A DNA stretch of 64,000 nt from Opisthocomus hoazin (taxonomy: Eukaryota; Chordata; Aves; Opisthocomiformes; Opisthocomidae). Positions 13,055-23,879 of the stretch are shown one piece after another (the stretch's first letter is position 1; each line of letters opens with the position of its first letter). The stretch lies in assembly GCF_030867145.1 (NCBI RefSeq), contig NC_134414.1, forward strand, positions 83,504,504 to 83,568,503. The letters run 5' to 3'. The notes below the pieces were generated by a model. The model did not search any database. It was not told the origin of the DNA and saw only the letters and a program-made list of their open reading frames with translations. The position numbers and the translations under genes are program-made.

Positions 13055-13868
13055 TCATGGTTTAGCACTGGCCGACAACAAAGAACCACGTGGTTGGTCT
13101 ATCACCCCTCCCTCTGGTGGGGACGATAGGGGAATCAGAAGAAAAAGGCAAAACTCGTGGGTTGGGATAAGGACAGTTTAACAGAATAGCAATGGAAGTG
13201 AATAGTAACTACAATGATACTAAGAAGCAGAATATACAAAACAAGGGAATGCATAGGGCAGCTCTCTCTCACTGTCTGATGCCCAGTGTGCTTCCAGCAA
13301 TGATTTTCCTCCCCCCAGCCTGCTCCCCCACTCAAAACCAAGTATAATGTCACACAGTATCAAACACCCGATTTTGTTTGCCTAGTGTCCTGGGTTCGGC
13401 CAGGACAGGGTTAATTTTCACTGGACTCCAGGAAGGGGCACAGCCGGGTGGGCTGACCCAACCTGGCCAAACAGAGCAGGGTATTCCATACAATGTGCCG
13501 TCATGCTGGGTTCTGGTGGGGGGGAGTGGGGCGGAGGAACTCTTGCGGCTCGGGAGCTCGCGGTGGCGGTCATGGAGGGCGGCTGTCTGGGTCGTGCGGT
13601 TCGTTGTTGTGTATTCTCCTTATCTGTATCATTGCTGTTCCTGTTCCCTTTGTCTGCTGTTCTGTTAAACTGCCCTTATCCCGACCCACCAGTTTCTGCC
13701 AGTTTCTTTCCATTCTCCTCCACACCCCAACGGGGGGAGGGGCGGCCGCGTGGCGCTTTTGTTGCCGGCTGCAGCCAAACTATAACGCCTAGTTTCAGTC
13801 AGTGGTCCCAGCTATGTCCCCTCCTGGCTTCTTGTGAAAATTCACCCTGTCCCAGCCAACCCAGGACA
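13055..13868 (-). mobile_element. ERV LTR, minus strand, interrupted by a second LTR
   Basis: Read on the minus strand, the element begins at 13868 with TGTCCTGGGTTGGCTGGGAC, runs to about 13788, is interrupted by the plus-strand LTR at 13386-13787, and resumes at 13385 through a segment with TTAAACTGTCCTTATCCCAA and CACGTGGTT to an end near 13055 (GCTAAACCATGA). The same landmarks in the same order occur in the nested plus-strand LTR and in the LTR at 32800, so all three belong to one LTR superfamily. No convincing target duplication is seen at the outer ends. Recognised from general knowledge of avian ERVL-type LTRs; not searched. Confidence 0.7.
13386..13787 (+). mobile_element. Solo LTR, plus strand, nested in an opposite-strand LTR
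   Basis: About 402 bp starting TGTCCTGGGTTCGGCC and ending CTATAACG, where the sister copy at 32800 ends CAGAACA, so the terminal CA is probably mutated to CG. It is flanked by CCTAG on both sides (13381-13385 and 13788-13792); counting one more base gives a 6-bp GCCTAG match. Five bases is the usual ERVL-type (class III) duplication, and the sister copy also has five. Both flanks are parts of the minus-strand LTR, so this insertion is younger than its host. The short open frames in it are GC-rich shadows, not genes. Confidence 0.85.
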
Positions 13869-14349
13869 TCCCCTTGCTCTCTCCTTTTACCGTAATCTTT
13901 TCTATGAAATGAAAGAAAGTCCAACATAATGTTATTTTATAGACTTGTTTACCTATTTATTCTATTGTCTTTTTACTGTGGCTCCATCCTTTATACTAAT
14001 ATGAGTCTTTTTTGTCGTTTTTCTCTATATCATTTTTACGATTGCTTTATAAATCTTTTGTGGTGTTATTTCTTGTTTTCCAAAACAGTCATTTTCACTC
14101 AGCTACAAGTTTCCAGTGCAGTCACTGGAAAGCTAAAGCAGTTACTATTCTTTTACAACAAAAATCCCTCTTCATTAATATAAGTTGGGGACTTTTCTCA
14201 AGACATGTAAGTTCATACATCCTTGATCATTATGAACTAAAGCTTTTCTGTAAGTCCCCAGAGGATTTTATTGTCCCTATAAAGTACTTTCTTTAAGTGT
14301 CCAGCTCGTGTTTACAGAAAGGCAAATTAGGCCAATACGTGTTTGCGTG
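13869..14349. other. AT-rich non-coding sequence
   Basis: T-rich sequence between the LTR nest and the next CR1. I see no gene, no LTR end and no CR1 similarity in it. Confidence 0.6.
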
Positions 14350-14977
14350 GAATTATAGACTCACAGAACTATTTTGTTTGGAAGGGAGAATTAAAGATAA
14401 TCTAAATGAACTCCTCTGCCATGGGCAGGGGCATCTTTCATTAGATCACATTGCTCAAAGACCCATCAAAACCTGATGTAGAACTCTTCCAGTGACAGGG
14501 CATCCACAACTTCCATAACTGGGAAACCGATTCCAGTGTCCCAATACCCTCATTATAAACAATTTCTTCCTTGAGTCCAATCTAAATCTAGCCTTTTTCA
14601 GTTTAAAACTGCTGCTCCTTGTCCTGTCACTACAGGCATTGGTAAAAAGGCTGTCTCCATCTTTCTTATAAGCCCCCTTTACATATTGAAAAGCCTCAAA
14701 AAACGTCCCTGAAGCCTTCTCTTCTCCAGACTGAACAATCCCAACTCTCTCAACCTTTCTTCAGAGGAGACGTATTCCAGACCTCTGATCATTTCCATGG
14801 CTCTCCTCTAGTAGGTCCATGTTTTTCTTGTCCTGGGGACCCCAGAGCTGGATGTAGTACTCCAGGTGGGGTCTCACAAGAGCAGACAGAGAGGGACGAT
14901 CACCTCCCTCAACCTGGTGGCCACCCTTCTTTTTATGCAGCCCAGGAAATGACTGGTATCCTGGACTGCAAGCATAC
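14350..14977 (-). mobile_element. CR1 LINE, 3' half (split copy)
   Basis: Minus-strand CR1 covering the end of ORF2 and the short 3' region. The 3' end lies near 14350-14375, where the octamer repeat is degraded (ATTATAGACTCACAGAAC on the plus strand). The C-terminal ORF2 segment is readable but full of stops; the minus-strand reading around 14761-14985 includes [16 protein letters not shown], corresponding to [16 protein letters not shown] in the better copy at 21735. The copy is cut at 14977 by a solo LTR and resumes at 15877. Heavily diverged, so older than the CR1 copies at 57606 and 60507. Confidence 0.85.
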
Positions 14978-15876
14978 TGTCGCATTAAAAGGGGTAAGGG
15001 AGTCTGATAAGTGACAAAAGTAGAGCCCTCTCATTGAGTCAAGACGTTCTGAGCAGATCCCCTTGAGTTCTAAACTCTCAGAGAAGAGTCTAGGTGCGGC
15101 TGGATCTACTCCTAGTCCCAGACTTGGTCAACGGTTTATGTCTGAAGGGTGAAGTGTGTAGCCACTTATCAGATTCAACTTGCCTGTCAGAGCCCTTCCA
15201 AGGACTTTCACTAAAACAGTTTCACAAAGTTGAATAAATAGGTAGTTTATTCCAGCGACAGGTATCACAGATGCAGGATTGCCGTTAATAAATGCACTGT
15301 CTACAAAAGTTGAGTTCAAAGCTAATGGTTTAGCGCACTACTTCACAATGTGTTCTCGGGGATATGTCTGACAAAGTCAGAGGCACGACTCTTACCAAAA
15401 AGGCATCCCTTCTTGGGGGGGGAAGAGAGGTTCAGGCTTGTCAACCTGTCCATCAGGTAAAGTTCTTGCTTGGCTCCTCCTCCCAAAGAGAGTTTTCAAG
15501 TGCCAATTTTTATATGTTTGGAAATCTTTTTGTGAGGTGAGACTAAGTCAACTATTATGTGTCGATTGGCTCTTGGCATGGAATGTTGTGTTGTCACAAG
15601 CAGGACTCAGCAGTTCAACACACCTGTGGAGCAGGCATCTCAGTATGCGCTTCCGGGGGCCATCTGTTCTTTATCCGAAGCAATCTCTGGCTGCACAGCC
15701 TCCGTGGTGCCCCACAGATCACTTGGTTTACAGTGATGGGCTATCCCCCCTTACTTCTTTCTGATAACATAAGCACAAGTCAATTGCTCCCTTTGTTAAC
15801 TCTTTGGCTCTTGGTGCCTGAGTCTGAACATGTCTTTCATCTTGCATTGACAAGTCCAGCAAGGCCATCGATTACA
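14978..15876 (-). mobile_element. Solo LTR inserted into a CR1 copy
   Basis: An 899-bp block bounded by TGTCGC on the left and ATTACA on the right, that is TG...CA on either strand, sitting exactly where the CR1 homology is interrupted. Flanks are CATAC (14973-14977) and CACAC (15877-15881), a 5-bp duplication with one mismatch. Minus orientation is favoured because that strand carries GGAATAAACTACC near 15240, a good polyadenylation context. Removing the block joins the CR1 halves at the right place. No internal ERV genes are present. The five-base duplication suggests an ERVL-type element. Confidence 0.75.
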
Positions 15877-16230
15877 CACACATTGCCAGCTCATGTCCGA
15901 TTTGTCGTCCACCATTAGCCCTAAGTACTTGTCTACAGGCCTCTTCTCAATCCATTCATACCCCAGCTTGTATTGATACCAGGGACTGAACCAGCTAAGG
16001 TACAGGACCTTGCACTTGTCCTTGTTGAACTTCTTGAGGTTCACATGGGCCCACACCTGAAGGCTGTCAAGGTCCTTCTGAATGGCATCCCTTCCCCCTA
16101 ATGAATCAACTGCACCACTCAGCTTGGTGCCATCTGCAAGCTCGCTGAGGGTGCACTCAATCCCACTGTCTGTCACTGATGAAGATATTAAATTGTATTG
16201 GTCCCTTCCACACATACAGACCAAGGGTGT
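15877..16230 (-). mobile_element. CR1 LINE, 5' part of the split copy
   Basis: Continuation of the CR1 at 14350-14977 beyond the inserted LTR. The minus-strand frame shows RT-domain residues: [19 protein letters not shown], where CR1 has SKFADDTKL, so the catalytic Asp-Asp reads Asp-Gly; then DAIQKDLDSLQVWAHVNL and KCKVLYL. Homology fades near 16230, taken as the 5' truncation point. Non-functional. Confidence 0.8.
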
Positions 16231-17442
16231 CAGGGACCTAGAAAACCCCTCAAGCACCCCACAGGGACCTCACAAACCTTGTACTCTTAGCACATGGCAA
16301 ATGCTTTATGGACGGAGACTAAGGTTAGCTGAGAGTGCTGCTGCTGAAAGTTGGTGAAACCAGCCACTACTCCTATTCTCACAGATTTAGGCTATCTTAG
16401 CTACAGACAAGGGCTGCAATATGAAACAATACCAAAAATAAAATGGAGGAGCTAATAAGATCCTCAGGAGTCAAGTATGAAGTTTGCCTGGGTTTTTGTA
16501 TGAAAGAGAAATTTAATTTTAAAAAAGTAATCACTTTCTACCACACATTCATTTGCAGATATAGTCTAAAAATTAACCGTTTTGATGGAATGACCTTGTT
16601 TAGCATACCTATTCCCTTTGTGTTTACAAGACTGGTTTTGCCATTTTTGTGGCAAACTCACCCAACACACATAGAAATGGAGTGGGGAGGGCAAAAGACC
16701 CTACCACGTAATCAAAACAACATGGTCTCAGGCACTTTCCCCCTCTGTAGTTAAACCACGAAGCTACCACTGTTTCTCTTCATTGCTTGACCTGGCTCTG
16801 TCTCAGTGGTAGAAGATTCCTGGCCTGATCCCACCGTATAAAGACATACTGTAAACTTTTTTTTTTTCCAACAAGATGAAAGTTTTAGGTTCTAATAGAA
16901 ATGACTGAACAAGTTTAAAAATTATTCTACCCATTCTAACAACAACATATAATGAACATCCTTATCAAAATTGTTCTAGCAGGATACCAAAGGAGAATGG
17001 CAATTTGTGTAAATCCCATGTGCACCAAAGTCTTCTTTAAATTAGGTTGCTTCTGTTAACAGAAATCCTTTTATTCACTCTATAAATGTCAGCCTTACAG
17101 GATACTAATTTTCATTTAGCTTTACAATGCCATTTATGCCTCCTGTTGCACAGTGCTGGGCAATGTATTTAACAACCATACCATTATTACGTATTTTGGA
17201 TTGCAAATGTAGTATGGGAAATTGTTAGTGCAATACTTCTTAACGATGCTATTAAGAACTGTTCCCCTGCAGTGAAATGCTTAAGTAACAGTAAAATAAA
17301 AGCCAATGCTTCCAGAAAGCATACCATAAATGTAACAGAAAGATGATTCTCTGATTCATTCTCTTGAAGGTGAACTAGTTTTTTATGCATTCCAAAAAAT
17401 ACCAAAAGATTACAACTTCAGAATAATTTTTTCTTCTTTCAG

Positions 17443-17528
17443 GATTCATCACTAAACTCTTTCCTATTGCTATTAAAACTCCAAGTATTTCTTATACATT
17501 GGAGATTGGCTGGTGATTCAGTGAAAAG
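17443..17528 (+). other. Candidate exon with strong splice-site consensus
   Basis: A T-rich tract (17427-17440) runs into CAG at 17440-17442, followed by 86 bases and an excellent donor, AAAAG then GTAAGA, at 17524-17534. One frame (from the first base) is open throughout; another is open until TGA near the end; the third stops at once. I recognise no protein family. It could be an exon of a non-coding RNA, of a gene extending beyond the window, or chance. Eighty-six bases is an ordinary internal-exon length, but no partner exons were identified. Confidence 0.2.
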
Positions 17529-19268
17529 GTAAGACCTTTTTTGGTTTTGTTTTTAGTTTGAGATGTTTTCTTCTGTCTCTTACTTTGTAAAGCTGTTGAG
17601 TAAATTCACACAGGCCACAATAGAGTAAATAATAATAGTCATTGTTCTGCTCCTTATTTTTAAGAGAAAAACTTATATAGCTGTCTTTTTCATATCTCTA
17701 AATTGAAATGCCACAGTTTCCTTGACTTCAGAGTGGCCAAGATTTTAGCCTCTATCTGTTTTTTCTGAGTATATAATACCGAGAAATATCTTCAACAAAG
17801 TACTACCTCCTCCTGATTTTGATTCCTATGAATTTAGAAAAAGATATAAGGTACAAATAGGGCTAAAATGCTGTAGTTAGTTATACTATGGAGCTGCTAA
17901 GGACTTCCTTTTTGTAAGCACTATGCCTAAAGCTATAAAGATTGAAGTACTGATACAATCTAGCTGTCTAAATGTACAAACATGGAAAGAAAGGAAAAAA
18001 CAGACATTCATACTTTCTAAATGAGGCACTGAGACAAACATGGATTTTTCTCTCTGAATTTTAGACATCTAAAGAGTAGACCTACATCAAAGGTAATTGG
18101 CTACACTTCTACACAAATCTGCTTGGAGTAAAGGGCTTCAATATCCAGCTGTTTACTTCATAACATTGCAGTCTCCCCTTTCAGTTCATAACCTACCACC
18201 TACATGTCCCTGCATAGCACTGTAACTACCTTTAACCCTCATGCTCCAAAGTGTACCTAATCTTCTGGTTTTGCCCTTGCAGGTTGTGAAAACATTTCTG
18301 TGGCTATAATGTCAGTTTGAAGGAGGTGGTAGCAATTAACATTTTAATTGCTTTTTCTTTTTCCACCCCCATTTTACACACCTTGCTCCATAATTTTGAG
18401 TCTATAATCTTATACTGGGAAGCAAACAGAACATAGTATATAGAATTACGAAAGCAGCCATTTAGAAAGCCATAAGCATTTCACAATAATGCACATGTAC
18501 ACCGCTTTAGAAGTTAAATAGCTCTGCAACATCTGCAGCTGATCAAAGCATGCTCCAATCTAGCACTATTACTATGATAAACCAGAGCAACAAGATTGAG
18601 GCAATCCTGTGGAAACTCTGCAGCTAATATGAAAAATGTTCTTGGAGAGAGAGCATTTGTTGCACTTGTGAAGATGCCAAGAAAAAGACATTGATCCAGA
18701 GAGATCCCCCTTTTTTCTCTTCCTTACTGGTCACTGGGAAGATATTTTCCTTTCCTTTTTTCTTCGCACTTTCTTCTTCTTTGTTTTTTTCATTGTCCTT
18801 GAAGGTAACTTTTACTGCTAGAGTTGATAGGTGCTGTCAGCTACAGGCTCTGCAAATTAATTGCTGTACATGTAAGCTCGTCCCAACATCCTCTATGGAA
18901 CATTCCTTTTACAGCCAATGGAGAGAAATAGGTACTTCTAAGGTCTGATTAATCTTGCGTTAATGAAGAAACCTAAAACAGACCAGATGGATTGCAACAG
19001 AAATGCTTATTTTCCTTGTTTGATTTTAAAGAAAACCCTAGGTGACTGCTCAAGTCATAAATGTATCCACTACAGACATCTGAACTTATATATAATGAAT
19101 GTGTAAATGTTCTTTAAATTTATATAGTCTACTGATTGTAGTGGACTGTTAGAATTTATATGTCCTCCTCGAAATCATCTGTAAACCAGTAGCATGGTTT
19201 ATCTCAAGGAGTTTATGATAGATATACCACTACACATACATGTTCTGTTGTTTTTTTTCAAATCTATG

Positions 19269-19292
19269 CAAACAAACAAACAAACAAAAAAC
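19269..19292 (+). repeat. CAAA microsatellite
   Basis: About five tandem CAAA units followed by an A-rich run. It is not attached to any recognised CR1 or LTR end. Confidence 0.8.
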
Positions 19293-19870
19293 TTTGAAAA
19301 GTAATAATGTGTATGTTCTAGCTAAAATGTAAAGGTTTTATTCTTTCTCAAACCAAAGTTTGTTAATCAATATGCAGTTTTTATTACATAGAAGAGAAAA
19401 GTGTATCTGTGCTAAAAAACTTAACTTTTGAAATTTTTTTAGTTATTTACTTCTTCGTCCATCAACAGCTCTGATATTTTTAGTAATACAGAATAAACCT
19501 CAGATTTTTTTCTATAGCGTACATTTATATATTCAATACGCTCCAACCACAAGATTTTATCTTTTGTGATCTATTACAATTTATTTTCCTAAAAGAGATT
19601 AATAATATGTTGTGTTATAAAACTTGATTCTTGGAGAACAATCAATGAGTTACAGCACATTTTTTCACATTAGTGGCTATTTTGTTCTTATAACATTATT
19701 TAATTAATATTTTTCATTTCTTAAAAATAGAAAACATTAGTTAGGAAAAAAAAAAACCTGTCGCTATACTCAAAGATGTCTACAATTGATGGTATCTGAG
19801 AAAAGGGGATAACAGCATATTGCTCTGTCAAGAGATACCTTTTAGGAGTATAGACCATACCATTACAGAA

Positions 19871-19925
19871 ATCATAGAATCATAGAAAGTTTTGGGTTGG
19901 AAGGGACCCCTAGAGGTCACCTAGT
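19871..19925 (-). mobile_element. CR1 3' tail stub
   Basis: About 55 bp matching the first bases (on the plus strand) of the CR1 at 21735: two ATCATAGA-type octamers, then AAGTTTTGGGTTGGAAGGGA and CCCCTAGAGGTC. It stops abruptly at ERV-A pol sequence. No other piece of this CR1 is evident on the far side of the ERV fragments, so the rest was probably lost by deletion or rearrangement. Confidence 0.8.
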
Positions 19926-20712
19926 CATACTGGATATATTGGACATCCCCATATTTATATTTTAGCCATGGTCCTCCATACCACTGAGGATTTACCTGCT
20001 TGGCTTGCTTGATAGAGCATGTTTCACATTCATGGATAACCCGTGCGATGGTGTCCATGGTCAAGTCCACCCCTCGGTCACAAGCCCATCTGTATGTCGC
20101 GTCTCTTCCTTGGTGGCCCGAGGTGTCATGGGCCCACCGAGCTATAAACAGTTCACCCTCATGTTGCCAGTGCAGATCCACCTGAACCACTTCAATCTTG
20201 GCAGCCTCATTCACCTGGTGGTTGTTGTGGTGTTCTTCAGTGGCCCGACTCTTAGGGACGTGGGCGTCCACGTGACACACTATTACGAAAAAATGCTCCA
20301 GACGGGCAGCAATATATTGCCACAGTGGGGATCCCCAGATAGGTTTGCCTCTGCGCTGCCAGTTGTTCTTCTTCCTTTGCTGCAGTCACCCCCACAAGGC
20401 ATTGGCCACCATCCAAGAGTCGGTGTAAAGATAAAGCACTGGCCACTTCTCTCGACTAGCAATGTCTAAAGCCAGCTGGATGGCTTTCACCTCTGCAAAC
20501 TGGCTCAACTCACCTTCTCCTTCTGCAGTTTCCACGACTTATCATATAAGGCTACACGCACCAGCCCTCCACCTCTGCTGCTTCCCCACAATATGACAGG
20601 ACCCATCCATGAACAGGGCATACTGCTGCTCATTTTCTGGCATTTTATTGTGCAGCGGGGCCTTTTCAGCATGTGTCACCTCCTCCTCTGGCGATGCTCC
20701 AAAATCTTTGCC
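19926..20712 (-). pseudogene. ERV-A pol fragment: RNase H and start of integrase
   Basis: Minus-strand pol remnant of an ERVL-like retrovirus. From 5' to 3' on that strand: the start of RNase H with YALFMDGS (near 20590-20610), a stop/frameshift near 20540, the mid-RNase H segment LYLYTDSWMVANALW (near 20410-20440), the CHVDAHVPKS block (near 20265), and the integrase zinc-binding domain with H-x3-H (HDTSGH) and C-x2-C (CETC) between about 20010 and 20130. It ends at 19926 just before the first catalytic Asp of integrase. At its 5' side it meets a plus-strand CR1. The RT that should precede RNase H is missing. It is close to the copy at 58454-58824 (about 95% by eye) but less so to 57421-57605 (about 87%). 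Confidence 0.85.
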
Positions 20713-20720
20713 TGCTGGCA

Positions 20721-20968
20721 GAAACTGAATCACAGGAAGTTCCAGCTGAACATGAGGAAGAAATTCTTCACTCTGAGGGTGATGGAGCACTGGAACAGGC
20801 TTCCCAGAGAGGTTTTGCAGTCTCCTTCTCTGGAAATATTCAAAACCCACCTTCACAAGCTCCTGTGCAACCTGCTCTAGGCAACCCTGCTTTGACAGGG
20901 TAGTTGGACTAGATGATCCACGGAGATCCCTTTCAACCCATACCATTCTCTGATTCTGTGATTCTGTG
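20721..20968 (+). mobile_element. CR1 3' end, 5'-truncated
   Basis: About 250 bp of plus-strand CR1: the last codons of ORF2 (reading like LNMRKKFFTLRV and [10 protein letters not shown]), the stop, and the 3' region ending in octamers ATTCTCTG, ATTCTGTG, ATTCTGTG. It abuts ERV-A RNase H sequence on its left. A similar plus-strand CR1 tail abuts the other ERV-A fragment at 25012-25254. Confidence 0.9.
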
Positions 20969-21734
20969 CAGCACACTACAGACTAGAAGATCTGAAAGGA
21001 CCTTCTTTGCTACTCCTTTTTATAAGGCCTCAAGATGATTGACTTTAGGCATCAGTATTTTTCCATCCTGGTCTCGATCCACATGACGTAATCTTGAGGC
21101 AGTAATTATACAATTCCAGTACCACCCAGAATGCACACTTCTGCAGGCAGGTACAGGTTCAGGCATAAGTGGAGGCGGGGCTGCACCACCACATTCCCAT
21201 ACTGAGATTCAAAAATATTTCCTAATAAGCAGTACAGATATGGCAAATGAAAAAGTACATCCTTGGTCCTGAGTAGCTGCCTAGAGTACACTTGAATCTT
21301 CACCCCCTATATTCTGGCTCAGCGCCTTTACCAAAGGCTATAAGTTTGGAGGCAGTAGGCCCTGTAAAATCCTCTTTGGACTCTCTATAGATGTGAAGTT
21401 CATTTTATTTACGTATTCTAATTAAGACCAGTGGAATATGAGAAAATCAGTTCTGTTTCTGAAGAACTCGTAAGGCATCTGGAAAACAGTAAGCCGTGTA
21501 AGAGGCTATCTAATCTGCTTTCCATGCAGGATATGAGATTTGACTAGATTTTTGAGAAATCCTGTACGAGAAACTGGCTGAACAGTCCTGTCAAGCCTTT
21601 CAAAATGGAAATGTGGATCCTGGGAGGTCCTTGCTCACAGTGAGTTATAGACCTAACAGTAATCCCCATCCAGTTTCCTCTAATACCTTTATTAATTTTT
21701 CAAATATAAACATACTATAGTATTTTTAACTGAG
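20969..21734. other. Unidentified sequence
   Basis: About 770 bp of moderate GC between two CR1 copies. I see no CR1, LTR or coding landmark. A minus-strand frame at 21106-21303 is open but unrecognised. It is not ERV-A as far as I can tell, although it lies between two ERV-A fragments. Confidence 0.5.
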
Positions 21735-23612
21735 ATCATAGAATCATAGAAAGTTTTGGGTTGGAAAGGACCCCTAGAGGTCCTGTAGTCCAACCCCCCT
21801 GCAGCGAGCAGGGACACCACTAACTAGATCAGGTTGCTCAGAGCCCTGTCCAACCTGGTCTTGAATGTTTCCAGGGATGGGGCCTCCACTACCTCTCTGG
21901 GAAACCCACTCCAGTGTTTCACCACCCTCATTGTAAAGAATTTCTTCCTTATATCCAGCCTAAACCTACCCTGGTTTAGTTTAAAACCATTACCCCTCAT
22001 CCTGTCACTGCTGTCTCTACTAAAAAGGTTGTCCCCATCTTTCCTATAGGCTCCCTTTAAGTACTGAAAGGCTGCAATCAGGTCTCCCCGCAGCCTTCTC
22101 TTCTCCAAACTGAACAAGCCCAACTGTCTCAGCCTGTCCTCATAGGAGAGGTGCTCCAGCCCTCAGATCATTTTCGTAGCCCTCCTTTGGACCCACTCCA
22201 ACAGTTCCATGTCCTTCTTGTGCTGAGGGCTCCAGAGCTGAACGCAGTACTCTAGGTGAGGTATCACCAGAGCAGAGTAAAGGGGCAGAATCACCTCTCT
22301 CGACCTGCTGGCCATGCTTCTCTTGATGCAGCCCAGGACACGGTTGGCCCTCTGGGCTGCCAGCACACATTGCCGGCTCATGTCCAGCCTTTCGTCTATC
22401 AGTACCCCCAAGTCCCTCTCAGCAGAGCTACTCTCGATCCTTTCATCCCCCAGCCTGTATTGATAGTGGGGATTACCCCGACCCAGGTGTAGGACCTTGC
22501 ACTTGGCCTTGTTGAACCTCATGAGGTTCACACAGGCCCACCTCTCCAGCTTGTCCAGATCCGTCTGGATAGCATCCGGTCCTTCTGGTGTATCAACCAT
22601 AACACTCAGCTTGGCGTCGTCACCTGCAAACTTGCTGATGATACACTCAATGTTGCTGTCCATGTCACTGATCAATACACTGAACAACACCGGTCTCAGT
22701 ACGGACCCCTGAGGGACTCCACTCATCACTAGTCTCCATCTGGACACTGAGCCATTGACGACTACCCTTTGGCTGAGACCGTCCAACCAATTCCTTATCC
22801 ACTGAACGGTCCACCCATCAAATCCATGGCTCTCCAATTTAGAAAGAAGGATGTTGTGGGGGACCGTGTCAAAGGCTTTACAAAAATCCAGATAGATGAC
22901 ATCCATAGGTTTTCCCTTGTCCACCCTTGTTGTTACACCATCATAGAAAGCCACTAGGTTGGTGAGGCAGGACTTGCCCTTGGTGAAGCCATGCTGGCTG
23001 TCTCGAATCGCCTCCCTGGCCTCCATGTGCCTTAGGATAGCTTCTAGGAGGATCTGTTCCGTGATCTTCCCAGACACAGAGGGGAGGCTGACAGGTAGTT
23101 CCCAGGGTCTTCCTTTCTATCCTTCTTGAAAAGGGGCACGATGTTTCCCTTTTTCCAGTCCCTGGGGACTTCCCCTGACTGCCATGACTTTTCAAATATC
23201 ATGGAGAGTGGCTTGGCAACTACGTCAGCCAGTTCCCTCAGGACTCTGGGATGCCTCTCATCAGGTCCCATGGACTTCTGTACATTTAGGTTCCTCAGGA
23301 GATCCCGAATCGGATCTTCACTTACAGCTGGAGTGATTTTACCCTCCTGATCTCCTTCATGTGATCCATCGACTCGGCAGGGGTGAGGAGAGAGGTTGCC
23401 AGTGAAGACTGAGGCAAAAATGTTGTTGAGTACCTCAGCTTTCTCCTCATCTGCTGTTGCCAGTTCACCGGTCTCTCTCATGAGCGGGGGTACGCTTTCT
23501 TTGACCATCTTCTTCCAGCTGACATACCTGTAGAAGCCTTTCTTGTTATTTTTCGCATCACTTGCCAAGTTCAGCTCCAGCTGATGTTTATACCTAACTT
23601 GCACCTGTATGA
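21735..23612 (-). mobile_element. CR1 LINE, RT domain to 3' end, long copy
   Basis: A 1.88-kb 5'-truncated CR1. Minus-strand order: linker before RT (23604-23044; [19 protein letters not shown]), a frameshift near 23050-23075, RT core (23077-22163) with [24 protein letters not shown] and the active-site box, then a further frameshift near 22150 and the C-terminal domain ending LSNLI near 21824. The active-site box reads KFAGDDAKL where other copies here read KFADDTKL: one extra codon, so both Asp residues remain. The 3' end has two ATCATAGA octamers at 21735-21752. Frameshifts make it non-functional, but it is one of the best preserved RT domains in the window. Confidence 0.9.
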
Positions 23613-23879
23613 AGCTAAGAGTTGTTTATCTTTGGGTACATGGACTCATTTTATTCTTTTCCTCATATTCTAATTGGGGAAATTTTCAAAAAATTCTTGA
23701 TTATGTGTCTGCAGAACGAGACTTATAATTACCAGTCTCAAAGTCTTAAAGGTCAGAAAACATACACCTAGCTCTAAAAGAATCCAAACAGAAAGGAGTA
23801 GGAATTAGGACAGCTCAGCACAGATTTTGGAATGGGAAATCGTGCTTTATCATTTAATTGCTTTCTGTGATGAAGAAAT

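Larger units (their letters stand above)
16231..19870. other. Non-coding sequence, one candidate exon
   Basis: No retroelement or gene is supported across this stretch apart from the exon-like block at 17443-17528. A small CAAA microsatellite lies at 19269-19292. Open frames are short and show no recognisable domains. Confidence 0.55.

Noticed and set aside
13378..13895. Three overlapping plus-strand open frames of 96-130 codons
   Set aside because: They lie in the nested LTR and owe their length to its GC-rich sequence; their bounds ignore the LTR ends and they show no protein motif.
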